Counted from the stretch's first letter, positions 47,430 through 61,019 are shown. The stretch: 64,000 nt of DNA from Proteles cristata cristata (GCA_017311185.1 JAESUZ010003186.1:62001-126000); one strand, 5' to 3'. Notes: generated from the sequence alone by a model not told the origin. A program made the numbers and translations.

Positions 47430-47650
47430 GAGCACCTGGGTGGCTTAGTCAGTTGGGCGTCCGACTTTCGCTTAGGTCATGATCTCGCGGTTCGTGGGTT
47501 CGAGCCCGCGTCGGGCTCTGTGCTGACTGCCAGCTCAGAGCCTGGAGCCTGTTTCAGTCTGTGACTCCCTCTCTCTCTGACCCTCCCCTGCTCACGCTGT
47601 CTCTCTCTCTCTCTCCTAGAAATAAAATAAAAATATTAAAAAAAAAAGAA
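47430..47650 (+). mobile_element. Young CAN-SINE subfamily copy, 18-base TSD
   Basis: Perfect duplication agaaaaacagcaatactg at 47412-47429 and 47651-47668. Young-subfamily bases throughout. Confidence 0.97.
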
Positions 47651-48079
47651 AGAAAAACAGCAATACTGTGGTATTAGATTAGATATGATTTGGGCAATGA
47701 TTAAAGTTTATTAATGCTAATAAAATTAATTTTAAATCTATTGTATATTACAGAAATGTGCAAATGTCAGAAATGTATAGCTTGATTGTGTTCCTTTTCT
47801 TATTTTAAGTGTTCAGATACTCAGCATTTAAACATTTTTACTTTGATATATTTTTATTTTTCAATTTTGAACAAAAACAGCCTTATGAGTCCCCTGATAC
47901 AGTAAAGCCAATTTGTTGCTCAACAGTTTTTGGTCAATCAATAAGGTCTTTTTTAAGATATGTGTCTTTAATTATTTTTTAATGCTGTTCCACGTTCAAA
48001 AAATGTTGCAGTTTGCTCAAGTATATTACATTGTTGCCTAACTAAGTCATTATCAAGAACCTACCATGTACACACATGG

Positions 48080-49660
48080 ATGTGGGAATGAATTAGCCTG
48101 TGTCAGGCTATCGGCAAAGAGTGGAGAGTTTCCGGTGGGGACTGATTGGGCTAGAACTAGTTTGTGAAGGGCCTTAAATGCCCTCCACAACTCTATGGAT
48201 GTGGAAGTCTGATGTGGTTTTGAATAAAAGAGTGATATGACAAAAGTGGTATTTTAGGAAGTTTAAATAAGGACTGAATGTCATGGATGAGTGGGCAGCA
48301 AGAATGGAAGAGAATGTTTTAGCAGCGAGAGTGGAAAGATAGAACAGGTTGAAGCCTCATTACCCAGGAAAATCTTCTGAGACTTAGTCATTTGGACTCT
48401 GGCAGGATTGGGGGAGAGCTTGGAATCCAACAGGATGCCAGTTTTCTCAATTGTCTGATTAAAAAGGAAAATGTCCCTATTGATAGAATATAGAGAATCC
48501 AGGAGGAAGGGAAAAGATCTCTTACAGGAGAAGGTAAAGTGATTTTGGACATTGAATATGAAGACGTTGCTATATCCAAGCAGAGGTGGCTGATCGTTCA
48601 CTGGACATAAGAGTCTGAAGCCCAGTAGTGAGACCACAGTTGAGCTTTCAGATTGGAGCTTTTTTGTGGAAGTAAGGTGAAGCCATGGGAGTGGATAAAT
48701 TCTTTACAGAAAATCTTGAAAGAGCACACTGAACAAAACCCTGACTTTTGAGCAGCAGCTGGAGGAAAGTAAGAAGTAGCACCAATGAAAAAAGATTCAA
48801 ACAAAAGATACCACATTCTTGGTCAGTGTAGTAGGGATTCATGGAAAGGATTTTTGGAAACTAAAGGAACAAGTGTTAGTGAGTAATGTTTGTATAGTGA
48901 TGAAGTCCAGAGAAGGCCAGGATGAGGCCACTGGATTTGGAGCTAACTAATAACCTTCAAAACCAGCTTCAGGAGGTTTAGAGTGGGTAGCACATGAGGA
49001 AATGGACATAGCATTGGTAGACTGTTCATATCAGGAGCATGTCAGAGGGATGAGGGTCAGAATGTAGAGTATTGAACAAGGGGCAGAAGAGGCAAGTAAA
49101 ATTTTTCAAGATACTGGAGGCCTTTGTGTGGTTCAGGGAAGTGGATAGGGGAGAGGGTGAATCTAGCAGAGGGGGGAGAGATTGAATGTTTTAGAGAGAG
49201 GGAAAGATAACTAGGGAAGATCATTCTAGGGAAGAGTGAACTGAGAAGAGATGAAGGTATTTGCTCTGGAAAAGGCATAATATTTCCAATGAGACTAGAA
49301 AGAAGATGAGAGCATTACTATTATAATAACATTTTCTGTTTTATTAAGCATCTTCTAGAGTCTGAGCTAGAATGTAAGTATAAACCACTTTGAGGTACTG
49401 AGAGGGATACCAAAGAATTGTGTTAAGACATGGCCTCTTACCCTCCTGTGGTGAGCTAAATGAGGAGAGGAGGCAGAAATAACTCTGTGGCCGAGGAGTA
49501 AATAGACCGCATGCTTTGGATGCCTAGTGATGGCTTTATGAATGAGGATGTGAATGGTCAGAAAAGGCCTGGTACAGATGTTCTGAACTAGGAGGAATGG
49601 TTGAGATTTGGACGTGAGATGGAAGTTGGGAAAGGAGACTAGCAGATGCAAAAACTAACC
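48080..49660 (+). mobile_element. Long ancient mammalian repeat copy
   Basis: A consistent chain of old-repeat phrases runs through the region: gtgaagggccttaaatgc, agagtgatatgacaaaag, aagccatgggagtggataa. The family name is uncertain. Short antisense open frames here are incidental. Confidence 0.5.
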
Positions 49661-49737
49661 ATGTAGCCAGGAAAGGTTTCCTGGTAACTGTTGGTTTTTA
49701 CTGTTTATTTAATAACAACAATAACAATAACAGTAAT

Positions 49738-49992
49738 AATAATAATAATGATAGCAGCACCTAACATCAAGTATTTACTAGGTGCCAGGTTCTAGTGTCA
49801 AATTTTGCATATATTTTTAATCCTCACCACAATCCTTGAGGTACTTACTGCTTTTACAACCTCATTTCACAAATCGGGAAAACACAAGGTTAAGCGATTT
49901 GCTCTAGTTCCCACAGCCTGTATGGGGGGAACTTGGACTTGAACCCGGGCTTTCAGGTTCCAGAGCGCTTACTCTCAACCTCTTCCCTCTTG
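49738..49992 (-). mobile_element. MIR SINE, antisense, long copy
   Basis: The inverted MIR order is complete: tatttactaggtgccaggtt, tttaatcctcaccacaatcc, tgaggtacttactgc, caaggttaagcgatttgc, ggacttgaacccgggc, cagagcgcttactctcaac. AAT/AAC-rich tract directly before (49711-49752). Confidence 0.87.
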
Positions 49993-50689
49993 CCTCTAGA
50001 GGATATTGTCTTATGTCAGGGAGTAATGGTGGATTTGGTCGAGGTCTAGTTAGAAGCTGTGGAAAGCTTTGCATGCAAAACTCTCAGCCTTGAATTTTTT
50101 TCTTCCTTAAATGAAGACCCACTGGGGTTTTCATCCAGAGCAAAGAGAAGTTACAGGTTGCATGTTCTGTAATGATCCAGCAGATGACAGCGAGTGCATC
50201 TGCAAGACCAGGGAAATTGAGAGGAACCGGGGCAGCCCTGGCCAGCCGGTTCTAGATGTGAGACCGCACTTCCAGGACACAAGACCCTGATAGGCTTGTT
50301 AGGTATCTTGGGAACGTGTGCTCTCCCTTGATGTGTAGCGGTTAATTTTCTATTTCATTGTAGTTTTTGAAAGAATAAAGCATTTTCATTTGAAATGGAG
50401 TTCTAGAGTTGCTGTTGTGAGCTGGGATTAGCCATGGTGGAAAGACTCGAGGAATTGGAGCTTACATTCCGATGGAGAGGACAGAACGAACATATGTGAA
50501 TAATATGGAGAGAAAAAAGAGATTCTTTTCTTTTTGTTCTTCCTTTCTCATATTGGTAGGCAATAAAAAATGAAACTCTTAAAGTCTAACTTGCATAACT
50601 GCCAAGAAACACGAGCCCCGCGGTAACATCTGGGCCATAGCTGTGGCTCGAAGGGCAGCCGGGAGGGCAGAAGCTTTGCTGCTGTGAAC

Positions 50690-50850
50690 CTGACTCCAAA
50701 TCCTGGCGGCCCCCAGGAACATAAGGAAGGTAGATCACCTCATCTTTCTGAGCTTCGGTTTCCTCATTTGTGAAGTGGAGGTACAGTTCCGGTCTCAGTG
50801 TGCTGCTGGGGAAGTTAGAGCTGATGCAGGTAAAGTGACTTGCGTGTTTC
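50690..50850 (+). mobile_element. MIR SINE relic
   Basis: Order gactccaaatcctggcgg, gagcttcggtttcctcattt and gtgaagtggaggtacag matches the MIR middle. Confidence 0.65.
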
Positions 50851-51183
50851 CTGTGTGAAGTTCTCAGTCATAGATGGTACATGGTGGGCTTTTTCTTTCC
50901 TGGCTGTTGCCGTGCGGTAGTAATGGTGCAAGGACATCGTCACTGCCCCGTTATCTGTAGCCTGGAATGAGGGGGACACATCTAACATGAGAATCTCACA
51001 TGCAGATAACACCTGAACAGCTGTATTTCCTCACATTATGTATTCTCTGGAAAGAGTGGGCAAATTTAACAGCCATTCATAACCAAATTGGGGAAAGGAA
51101 TAAGAAGGGGGCATTAAACAATTAATAGCCTGTCTAGTTCAAGAAAAAAGTATATATAAAGTTTAGTTGATCCTGTAGTTTAA

Positions 51184-51393
51184 TTTTTTTTTGCGTTTAT
51201 TTATTTTTGAGAGAGAGAGACAGAGTGCAAGCAGGGGAGGGTCAGGGAGAGAGGGAGACACAGAACCTAAAACAGGTTCCAGGCTCCAAGCTGTCAGCAC
51301 AGAGCCTGATGCGGGGCTCTATCCCATGAAACATGGGAGCATGACCTGAGCCAAAGTTGGACACTTATCCCACAGGGCCACCCAGGCGCCCCA
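51184..51393 (-). mobile_element. CAN-SINE, antisense
   Basis: Flanks ctgtagtttaa and ctctagtttaa form a TSD with one change. Full reverse copy. Confidence 0.93.
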
Positions 51394-51892
51394 ATGCTCT
51401 AGTTTAAGCAAGACAGTGAAACAGAGGAAATTTTTTCCTTTAGAAAGAGAGAGAAGCTGGCAGCCTAGGACTCATGTTTCTTTGGGGCGGATATGAGAAA
51501 TTTGGTTATGAAAGTGTCGATGGTGCACTTTTCAAAAGAATAGGAGCACCAAGCATCACTTTAGTAAAGGCTGTTACCAAAAGAACATTGGTATCACTCT
51601 TAGATTTGTCTTGGGTCATTTCCTGTTTAAGGAAACCACATTCAACAACTTATCTGAATTTGGGGTCATGGGAATGAGTCAGGGACGTGGAAAGGAGGGA
51701 TAGAGAGCCTGGCTTGGCTTTAGGATTCTTTGTAACGTGTTGAACGTTATACACGACATAAAAAAATTCAAACAGTCAATCCTATGAGGAAAATTAGCGA
51801 AAGTGTGAAGCTGCTGTTTATTCATTCTGCAGAAGCTTTGAGGAGGAAGTAGATTTGAGTAGTAGACTCCTCATTTAAGAAAGAAAGTTGTA

Positions 51893-52111
51893 GGTGCGCC
51901 TGGGTGGCTTAGTCGGTTAAGCGTCCGACTTTCGCTTAGGTCATGATCTCGTGGTTCGTGGGTTCGAGCCCCGCGTCGGGCTCTGTGCTGACTGCCAGCT
52001 CAGAGCCTGGAGCCTGTTTCAGTCTGTCACTCTCTCTCTCTGACCCTCCCCTGCTCACGCTGTCTCTCTCTCTCTCCTAGAAATAAATAAAACATTAAAA
52101 AAAAAAAAAAA
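51893..52111 (+). mobile_element. Young CAN-SINE subfamily copy
   Basis: Duplication agaaagttgta at 51882-51892 and 52114-52124. Young-subfamily bases; long A tail. Confidence 0.96.
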
Positions 52112-52182
52112 GAAGAAAGTTGTAATATAGAAGCAAATGGTACCTAGTGTGGATGTGTTTTAAGACTCTTGTAAAAATTAAC

Positions 52183-52385
52183 TTAAAAAATTTTTTTAAA
52201 TATTATTCATTTTTGAAAGAGGTAGTGTGAGCAGGAGAGGGGCAGAGAGAGGAGACACAGAATCTGAAGCAGGCTCCAGGCTCTGAGTTGTCCGCACAGA
52301 GCCTGATGCGGGGCTCGAACCCTAGAACTGTGAGATCATGACCTGAGCCGAAGTTGGATGCTTAATTGAGTCACTCAGACACCCC
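52183..52385 (-). mobile_element. CAN-SINE, antisense
   Basis: Flanks aaaatta on both sides. Small deletion near the head (gcttaattgagtcactcag). Confidence 0.92.
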
Positions 52386-53504
52386 AAAATTAGCGTTTTC
52401 ATTGTAAAAATAATCCACACCCTTTGCTTAGTGGTGCTTAGTCTTAGAGTAGCAAACTGTTTAATTCCTTTTTTTTTTTTAAACTTTGATTTCTGTTTTA
52501 ATTGTTAAGGTTAATATATTGTCTCTGCCTTCATCACGCCCATTGCACACCGGAAACCAGGAACTATTGTGTGCATTGTGTGACTTTAGGCAGATTACTT
52601 CCTTTCTAGGCCTTGTTTTCCCCTCTGCCTTTTTTTTTAAACTGATTTCTAAGGCTTCTAATCGAAGTGATTCCCTCCTAGTTTCTCAAACCTGCGGATT
52701 CCATGGTTTGTGTCGCCAGTCTACTTACTTTGCCACTAGATGGCACTAATGTGCCTTTGAAACCTGTCACATCTGGGTTTTCAGAAAATTGGGTGTGAGG
52801 AAGCCTTGAAATTTTTGCTTCTTCAAATCCCCATTTAACAGTTGGGTGGCTGAGACCCAGAGGGTGAGTTACTCAGAACCCCCTGAACCCCAGTCATCCG
52901 TCTTCCCCTCTATTCCACTGTTTCTCTAGGGGGCCTTGTGAGGGACACCCTGAGACCATGTTCTCAGCTAGTCTTGTTCTTTGTTAATTATTTTTTTAAA
53001 AATTTCAAACCATTCTTTAAGTGCTTATATCATCATATTCAAAATAAATAATTGGCCTGCTTTATTGTTTCTGTATTGGCTCCCTCAGAGAAAACAACTA
53101 GACTGTCAGCTTCGAAAATCATTGCCCTTCCTAGAAGTAGCCGGTCTCACAGTTTGCCCTAGAATAAGCGCTACAGAAAGCTCGACCGGAGCCTCTCTAT
53201 GGTTATCTTTTTCCATTCTTGCCGAGGCCATCCCTTTGATAAGAGGTTTGCCTTTCGGCTCTTCCTCCATCTAAACATGGCCGTCCATTCTTGTGTCTCA
53301 TCTGTGTCCACTGGCCTAATTGGGAGAGCTTTTGGGGGTAGGTATGCTCCAGTTCTTAAACAGTTGATCTCCTGGGCTTTCCCAGCCCATGTTAACTCTT
53401 CTTTTTTTCCTGTCTTGCTTGATTGGTGATGAGGATGGTTTTGCCGTAAATCATGGCTGTGTGTGGGCAGAATGGTACCGTGGGAAGCAGGGTGGCCACG
53501 TGGA

Positions 53505-53720
53505 GAAGACGTGGGCTCTGCAGTCCCGCTGACTGAGTCAGATCTCTGCTCTGTCACAGACTGACTCTATGACCCATTGTCATCTCTCTAATGAGGGTAA
53601 TATTTACTACCTTGCGAGGCTTTTGTGAGGAAGAACTGAGGTAATGTATGGATGAAAAGCTCCTGGTGTCAGTGCTTGGCACACATAGGAACTGCTCATT
53701 ACGTGCTAATTATTCTGACT
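53505..53720 (+). mobile_element. MIR SINE relic
   Basis: Order gacgtgggctctgcagtcc, gactgactctatgaccc, gggtaatatttactacctt, cttttgtgaggaagaactg and cagtgcttggcacacatag follows MIR through its tail. Confidence 0.8.
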
Positions 53721-53799
53721 GCCATTGTATAGAGAGGAGCAGGAGAGGCTACAGCATGTGACAGGTAGGAGCCCAAGTGAGGGTCTCAGCCAGAGGACT

Positions 53800-53905
53800 T
53801 AGATTTTTTTTTTTTTTTAAAGATCTCTACATCCAACGTGGGGCTTGAAGTCACAGCCCTAATATCAAGAGTTACATGCTCCACTGACTGAGCCAGCTAC
53901 ATATT
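53800..53905 (-). mobile_element. Old CAN-SINE type, antisense
   Basis: Poly(T), aaagatctctacatccaacg and ccactgactgagccagct show the older short type. Confidence 0.8.
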
Positions 53906-54093
53906 CCCTTTTTTACTTTTTGAATGTGGCTTCTAGAAAACGTGAGGAGGCTTACATTATATCCCTACATGATTGCACTAGACTGAAAGGTAGAGGTGTT
54001 TTATACTCAAACATACACAGTTTTAATTTGGGGAATCACCTGTCAAGGTTTTTTTGAGGCTTTTGATTTTCCTTCTTATGATGTTCTTTTTTT

Positions 54094-54300
54094 CTTTTAA
54101 ATAAATTATTTTAATATTTATTTTGAGAGAGAGTGTGTGTATGTGAGCAAGAGAGAGAAAGAGAGAGGGAAAGAGAGAATCCCAAGAAGGCTCCATGCTC
54201 AGCACAGAACCCAAGGCAGGGCTTGATCTCAAGAACTGCAAGATGATGTCCTGGGCCAAAATCAAGAGTTGGGTGCTTAATCGACTGAGCCACCCAGGTG
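54094..54300 (-). mobile_element. CAN-SINE, antisense, 18-base TSD
   Basis: Perfect duplication ttatgatgttcttttttt at 54076-54093 and 54301-54318. The head is trimmed (ends gccacccaggtg). Confidence 0.96.
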
Positions 54301-56406
54301 TTATGATGTTCTTTTTTTAAGAGCATGACCTGAATCAAGATGCCAGTCACTATTGGCATATTAGGTAATCGTTTAAAATGAAAAAAAGTAAAAGAGGCAC
54401 CAGCTATTCTCCTTAGTCCTCCAAATTCTGAGGACTCAATGGAGAAACAACGTCTGAATCTATTATTTATAGTTTAGTGTGTCAGCTACAAGCAATTAGA
54501 AGATCCTTGAGTTTGTTTTTTAAAAACCCATTTCATGATTTCAAAGAATAGGGTGTGTGCAAAAACCATCTCCTATGTAATTATATCTTATCGACAGATG
54601 GAAATCTACTAGCTTTAATGGTCCTAGAATTTTCCTTCACATGCAAATTATTAAAACAACAGCACACATGACCAAGAGTAAAAAAAAAGAGTGAGAACCA
54701 TAATTCTATATATTAAATGAAGTCATCAGCCTGATTTTCATTAAATTTATTTGGTTTTAAGACACTAATTACAAAACACTGACCTCTTTCAAAACCTTAA
54801 AGGTAAATAGTAATCTCATTACCAGCTTGTTTTAGAGCTGTGAGTAATTGCTAATTTTAGATTTGTAACCTTTGTCTTTCCAGGTGGATTGAAAAATAAA
54901 GTTCTTTATTTACATCTTGAATTTACACTTGCTTTTTTTTCCCTTTTTAATAACAACACATGTGAAATAGTTTCATAGAAGTTTATTTTCAGAAAGCAAG
55001 CACGGCACATGGATTTTGAGAACTTCGAGGGCAATTTTCATTGTTCTTGCTTTAGTCCCAGAACGAGGTATCCCTCCTTCCAAGTAAACTTGTGACCATA
55101 ATTCATTGGATATAAGATACCATCAGTTGTAAGAGGCACATTTATTTTAAGTGCCACCTTGTATAGAAAATAAAATGCCTCCAATAAACTCTGACAAAGC
55201 TGTTGGATCTATTTCAGAGCTGTTAAACGGTGAAAAAAAGGTATACCTTATACCTGATGAAATGTAAGACAGATTTTGAAACTTACACGTTGCTTAGACG
55301 TTAGAGAGCTTGTTTTATATATTGTTTATACGTTAGCATCAGACTTAAGGCGAGCTCAGAATGTATCATATTTAGTGAGTATGGCTTGGTCTCTTGATTC
55401 TGTAAATAACTGATAGATGGAAAGTGTAATGATGTCTTTTTTCAGGTGCTGGTAGCCCCTTGATTCAGAAAAGTGAACTTCTAGCTTTGCTTCAACCTGG
55501 AATCTCTAGCTTCCCCCCCAACCCATCATACACCCACCCTCTTTTCAGTGGTACCTATTCCTCTAACAAAATCTGTTCTCCATAAAGGCTCCTGATAGCA
55601 GTTATTTATAGCCTCTTGTGAATTCAAGGCAAAGTGTTAAATTGCCCAAGGATGTTTGCTTTTTAAGCCTTATCTCTAATTATCGGCTAAAAATCTTTAT
55701 CTGCTTAAAAACCCTTCAGGCCCCAACTAGCCATATGGAACAAGTTTTGTGAAAATGGCTGGGGGAGGAGGGGTATGGGGGTGCCTCCTGGTTGTCTCTG
55801 TGGAAGGCTACAGACAGATAACAGAGCACCTCATTTCCTTTCCCACCCTGAAGGGTGCCACCAGACCTGTCTGCCTGCCCCCAGCCTTTGTCCTGGGAGT
55901 CAGTGAGGGAGTAGGCTGCGTTCTTCCTCCGCTGCCCTGGCTGCTCTCATAACCAAAAGGAAAGCAAGCTTGCCTTGTAACAACTGCATTTCTGACTAAT
56001 TTCATTGAAATTTTTATCAGCTTTATCTTCCTTTTGATACAGGCTATTGAATTTTAAGGAAACTCTGTAATATGAAGAATTCTTTTGTAATTTCAATAGC
56101 TACTTCCTAATTCACCTACTTTTTTTCTTTTTTTCTTTCTAAATCTCTGTGCTCATACATCTTACTGACTTAAGTCAGGCTTTCCATTTTGAATGACTAT
56201 TTGGTAATGTAGATTCTCAGCCTGCTTTTTTCTCAATTATTTTCAGGCATGCCCAGGCAGATACATGGTGGGGCAGTTGGCTTTTGTTTAAACTGCAGAA
56301 TTGTTTGTGGTCTAGCTTGAAGATGAAAGCAAAAGCATTTTTTTCCTTCTCTCAAGTTTGTTATACATTTATCAGTTGTAAATTTGCTTTTACTTTGTAT
56401 ACTTAA

Positions 56407-56629
56407 AATTTTTTAATGTTTTCATTAATTAATTAATTAATTAATTTTGAGAGAGACAGAGTGCTAGCAGGGGAGGGCCAGCAGAGAGGGAGACACACAG
56501 TCCGAAGCAGGCTTCAGGCTCTGAGCTGTCTGCGCATAGCCTGACAGGGGGCTCTAACTCACCAACTGTAAGATCATGACCTGAGCCCAAGTCCAGACGC
56601 TTAAGTGACTGAGCCACCCAGGCATTCTA
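56407..56629 (-). mobile_element. CAN-SINE with (ATTA)n tail, antisense
   Basis: The inverted tail holds an ATTA array at about 56424-56446. Flanks ttgtatactt are a short TSD. Confidence 0.93.
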
Positions 56630-56918
56630 ACACTTGTATACTTTTGACATAGTTGATACTCGGTAAAAATGTTAGATTCATCCCACATTGGTAGCATCAG
56701 GGTTTGTAGACAGAGCTCTTGATTGCATTCACAGCGTTTGGTTAGCACAAAGAGTGGTCTTTCTTAGCAAAAGATATGCAATAATAATTGCACATGCATT
56801 CGGTATTGTGTTAGCTTTCAAAACTCCATGAAGAAATTCACTTCTGTTACTAAATTTCCTGCATTGAAACTTCTGTAAAGGGTAAGGTAAATATCAATAG
56901 ATGTCTCTATTTGCATGA

Positions 56919-57092
<174 letters not shown>

Positions 57093-57596
57093 TGAGTTAC
57101 TTGAATTGTACTGTAGCTCAGTAATTCCTATGGGTATACAGTTTCAGTTATGCAGGATGAATAGATTCTAGAGATCTAGAGAGCACAGTGTTCAACATTG
57201 TGCTGTGGTTGACAATACTGTGTTGTGTGCTTAAAATTTTGTAGAGAGGGTAGATCTCATGTTAAGTGTTCTTATCACAATTTAAAAAAAAACATAAAAG
57301 AAGGCAAAAAATTTCAAATTTTCTATTATTTTATGTCAAAAGAAAAGCAATCGGAATAAATTATATTTTTGACAGAAAGTCACACCTTAAGGTAAGTTAT
57401 TTATAAATCTAGAAATAAATTTCTTATAATAGCTAAGTTATTTGTGGAAAACAAGTTTGATACAACAGTTTTTTAGTTAAAATTCTACTTTTAACAGAAT
57501 TATATAGTAAAATGTCACATCTGTCCTGTCATTCAGTAATGTGTGCTGCCTATGTTCATTGCATTATTAGAAAGTTCTTTTAGTTTACAGTCCTTT

Positions 57597-58735
57597 AATA
57601 TTTAATAGTTTCACTGAGATGATAAATAATTCACATATCATGTTCTTCCATTCCGAGGTAAAATTCAGTGACTTCTTAATAGCGCTGTGCAACCATCACT
57701 ACAGTCAATTCTAGAACATTTTTATTATCATAAAAAGAATACCCTGTACCCATTAGCAGTCACTCCTCATTTCTTTCAAACACCTTCCACTCGCCACTCT
57801 CCACTCCCTGCCCCAGGCAACTACTAATGTGGATTTGCCTATTTCTGACATTTCCTGTACATGGAATCCTACGCTCTGTGGTCTTTTGTGGCCTCTTTCA
57901 TTTAGATGGGTGTTTTCCCAGTTCACCCATGTTGTTGCATGTATTAGTACTTCTTTCTGTTTTATGGCCAAGTAATAGTCAATTATATGGGTGTATCAAG
58001 TTACTTATTCTTCCATCGTTGGACATTTTGTTTCCATTTTTTGGCTCTCTCAACAGTCATTTACAGTTTTTGTGTGGACATACGATTCTGTTCCTCTTAA
58101 GAATGTGGTAGAGTTACTGGGTATATCAGCTTTGTGTTCAAAATTCTGAGAAACTGCCAAACTGTTTTCTAAATCACCGTTTTACGTCCCCACCAGCAAT
58201 GTACGGGGGCTCCCGTTTCTCCACACTTTGGTAGCTCTTGTTATTATCTGGCTCGTTGGTTCCAGTCATCCTTGGTGGTGGTATCTCACTGTGGCTTCAT
58301 TTTCATTTCCCTGGTGACTAGTGATGTTGGACATCTTTCCATATGCTTCTTGGCCATTTGTGTCTCATCTTTGGAGGAATGTTTGTTGGCATCCTTTGCC
58401 CGGTTTTAAATTGGGTTAGTTGTCTTTTTATTGTTGAGTTGTAGGAGCTCTTTAAACGTCCTGGATACAAGCCCCATATCAGATACATGATTTGCAAATA
58501 TTTTCTCCCATTCTGTACACTGTATTTCACTTTCTTAAAGGTCTCTTTTGAGGTACAACAGTTTTTAGTTTAGATGAGGCCCAACTTACCTATTTTTTTT
58601 CTCTTATTGCTCATGTGTTTGGTATCCTATCTAAGAATCCATTGCCAGATTTAAGGTCATGAAGATTTACCCCTCTCTTTTCTTGTAAGAGTTTTGTTCT
58701 TTTAGCTCTGATGTTTATGTCCAATCTGCTGTTAA
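57597..58735 (-). mobile_element. Old L1 fragment, antisense
   Basis: Inverted L1 3' end and ORF2 code: gtcaattctagaacattttt, ggcctctttcatttagatgg, cactgtggcttcattttc, gaatccattgccagatttaa. Frames are broken throughout. Confidence 0.82.
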
Positions 58736-58889
58736 ATCCGTTTATTAAATTCCTCACAGTTTACATGGTGGTAGATGTTGACTGAACTTACTGCAGTGAT
58801 CATTTCCCAGTATATAAATGTATCAAATCATAGTATCCACTGAAAAATAAAACAGAGTTATATACCAATTATCTCTCAACTTAAGAAGG

Positions 58890-59635
58890 CTATGCATCAT
58901 TTCAGATAATGTATTTTTTTAGTTCAAAATCTTTCCTTTGGTCCTTTTTACAGTTTTCATGTTTATGAGATTCCTAAGTTGTTTCTTTATTGCGTTCATG
59001 TCTTTTTCAAATCTTTGTTTTAATAACAGCTGTTTTGAAGTCTTTGTTTTGATGTCTACAACATCTTTTTCATTTCTCTGTTTCTACTAATTTTTCCTTT
59101 GGCTATGGATGAATTTTCTTGCTCATTTGCACATCTATCAAGATTTTTAATTGTATCCTGCACATCATGGATGCTGTGTTGAGCTTCTGGGTTCTGTTGT
59201 TTTCCCTTGAGGAAGGTAGAGCTTTATTTTGGCATTTGTCTAATTTACTGTGGATCTGCTTTATTTTAAGCTTTGTTAGGGTGGGTCTTGCATTGTCCTT
59301 ATTCTGCGGTTGTAATCACACTTGTCTAAGATGTGAGCTTTTGGTGGCTACCCTTAATACCATGTGTGATCAATGAGTTCTCCACTCTGATTGGTGGGAA
59401 CTTGAATAGTTCCTAGCATCATGTGGCCTCCAGAATTTCCATTCAGCTCACAACTCTCTGGCAGTTGTTCTCTGCTTGGCTGCAAGAAGTTTTGCCCTGA
59501 ACACTTATAGCTTAATATTCAGCCAGGGACCCACAGAGATGCTTATTGAGATATCTGGAACTTATTCTCTGCATGGCTCTCATTTCCCTGTTTCTTTGCC
59601 CTGCAAACTCTAGCCAACTTTTGAGCCCTGAACTT
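58890..59635. mobile_element. Older degraded LINE-like sequence
   Basis: Wording like aagctttgttagggtgggtc and aattgtatcctgcacatcat is common in old mammalian repeats and related to the stretch at 25880. Class uncertain. Confidence 0.4.
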
Positions 59636-59649
59636 TAATCTTTTTTTGT

Positions 59650-59858
59650 TTGTTTGTTTTTAGAGAGAGAAGAGAGCACACGTGGGCACCATCAGGGAAG
59701 CAGAAGGGGAGAGAGAGAGAGAGAGAGAAAGAGAATCTCAAGCAGGTTCCATGCCTAGTGTGGAGCCCAACATGGGGCTCGATCTCACAACCTTTAGATC
59801 ATCACCTGAGCTGAAATCAGGAGTCAGATGCTTAACCAACTTGAGCCACCCAGGAGCC
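59650..59858 (-). mobile_element. CAN-SINE, antisense
   Basis: TTTG-rich inverted tail, (GA)n, and an inverted head ending ccacccaggagccct. Flanks taatctttttttgtt and tgatctctttttgtt are a diverged TSD. Confidence 0.92.
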
Positions 59859-60425
59859 CTTGATCTCTTTTTGTTAATCTCAGTAAGACTTGCTGTGCTT
59901 TGTTGGGTTTCTTCCTTCCTTCCTGTGCTGCAGCCCTGAAAGTGCCTCTACATGGAGGTGTAGGCTGATTGTTGACACATCTCAGTTTACCTTCTCTTAA
60001 GGGTCACAGTCCCTTGCTGCTTGTTGTCCAACTTCTCAGAAATAGTTGTTTCCTAAATTTTGTCCAGTTTGTAGCTTTTTATGGTAGTAAGGCTAGTCTG
60101 GTACTGACTGTGCTATGTCTGCAAGCAAAGGTCCATTGCCACTTAATTTTTAAATCATACGTTTGGAATTTGAAAACTATATATTCTATATTTCATAAAA
60201 AGCTCAACAAAGAGGAACAAGTATAATTCATATCGTTCTTATTAGAATCAACAGTTGCGTGATGGCTTTAATTTATTTTTGTCATTGCACAGAGGAATAA
60301 GTAGAGAAATATATTTGATTGATGAAATACTTAGGAATAACACTGGAGAACACATACTCCTTTATTCTCCTATCTGATGAAAGATGATGGTAAAACAGCA
60401 AAGCCTTTCAATATATGAAAAACAG

Positions 60426-60616
60426 GAGCTCCTGGGTGGCTCAGTCAGTTGAGCATCCAACTTTGGCTCAGGTCATGATCTCGTGGTTCATGAGTTTGAG
60501 CTCCTCATCAGGTTCTCTGCTGTCAGTGTGGAGCCCTCTTTAGATCCTCCGTCCCCTCCCTCCCCCACACTTTCCCCATTCATGCTGTCTCTCCAAAAAA
60601 TAAATATTTAAAAAAG
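60426..60616 (+). mobile_element. CAN-SINE, forward, 13-base TSD
   Basis: Perfect duplication atatgaaaaacag at 60413-60425 and 60617-60629. It lies 350 bases before TTC27 exon E. Confidence 0.96.
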
Positions 60617-60966
60617 ATATGAAAAACAGTATTCTGCATGGTCTTGGATTTGTAATGTCTATATATTATGTAAATTATGTTGCAGATTGTTCAGTTATTT
60701 TGGAAATATAAATTTGGAAATAAAGTCTTAGGTAAATTCCAAATTAGTGCTGTAATAGTTGTATCAATTTGTTGACTATTTTTGTTTAAAATTATAAAAA
60801 TTAAGTTTAATTCACTGAACTTTCTCATACAACTTAAACATTCCTTATTGACAATTGTGATTGTAAAGAGCACGTCTTGGACTAGGAAAATATGTTCTAC
60901 TTTGAGTTGTAGCAGTTGTGTTACCTAAATGGGACTGGACTGTAACTGGGTTCTCTATCATTTCAG

Positions 60967-61019
60967 AATGCTGAGGCTTGGAACAATTTGTCAACTTCCT
61001 ATATCCGATTAAAACAAAA
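60967..61019 (+). CDS. TTC27: TTC27 internal exon E (17 codons plus 2 bases)
   Basis: This short exon begins the next TPR with NAEAWNNLSTSYIRLKQ, in which W, L and Y sit at TPR consensus spacing. The acceptor is AG at 60965-60966 after tctatcatttc. The donor is GT at 61020-61021 in the context aaaa|gtaagt. The exon is therefore 53 bases and ends two bases into a lysine codon (phase 2), unlike the four exons before it. The frame must be completed by an exon beyond the window. No further exon is recognised in the last 2,981 bases. Confidence 0.95.

Noticed and set aside
48281..48637. A 118-codon antisense frame
   Set aside because: It lies within a diverged ancient repeat and shows no protein-like constraint.
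53171..53557. A 128-codon antisense frame
   Set aside because: No recognised domain, it overlaps a MIR relic at its 5' end, and it lacks any splice or promoter context.
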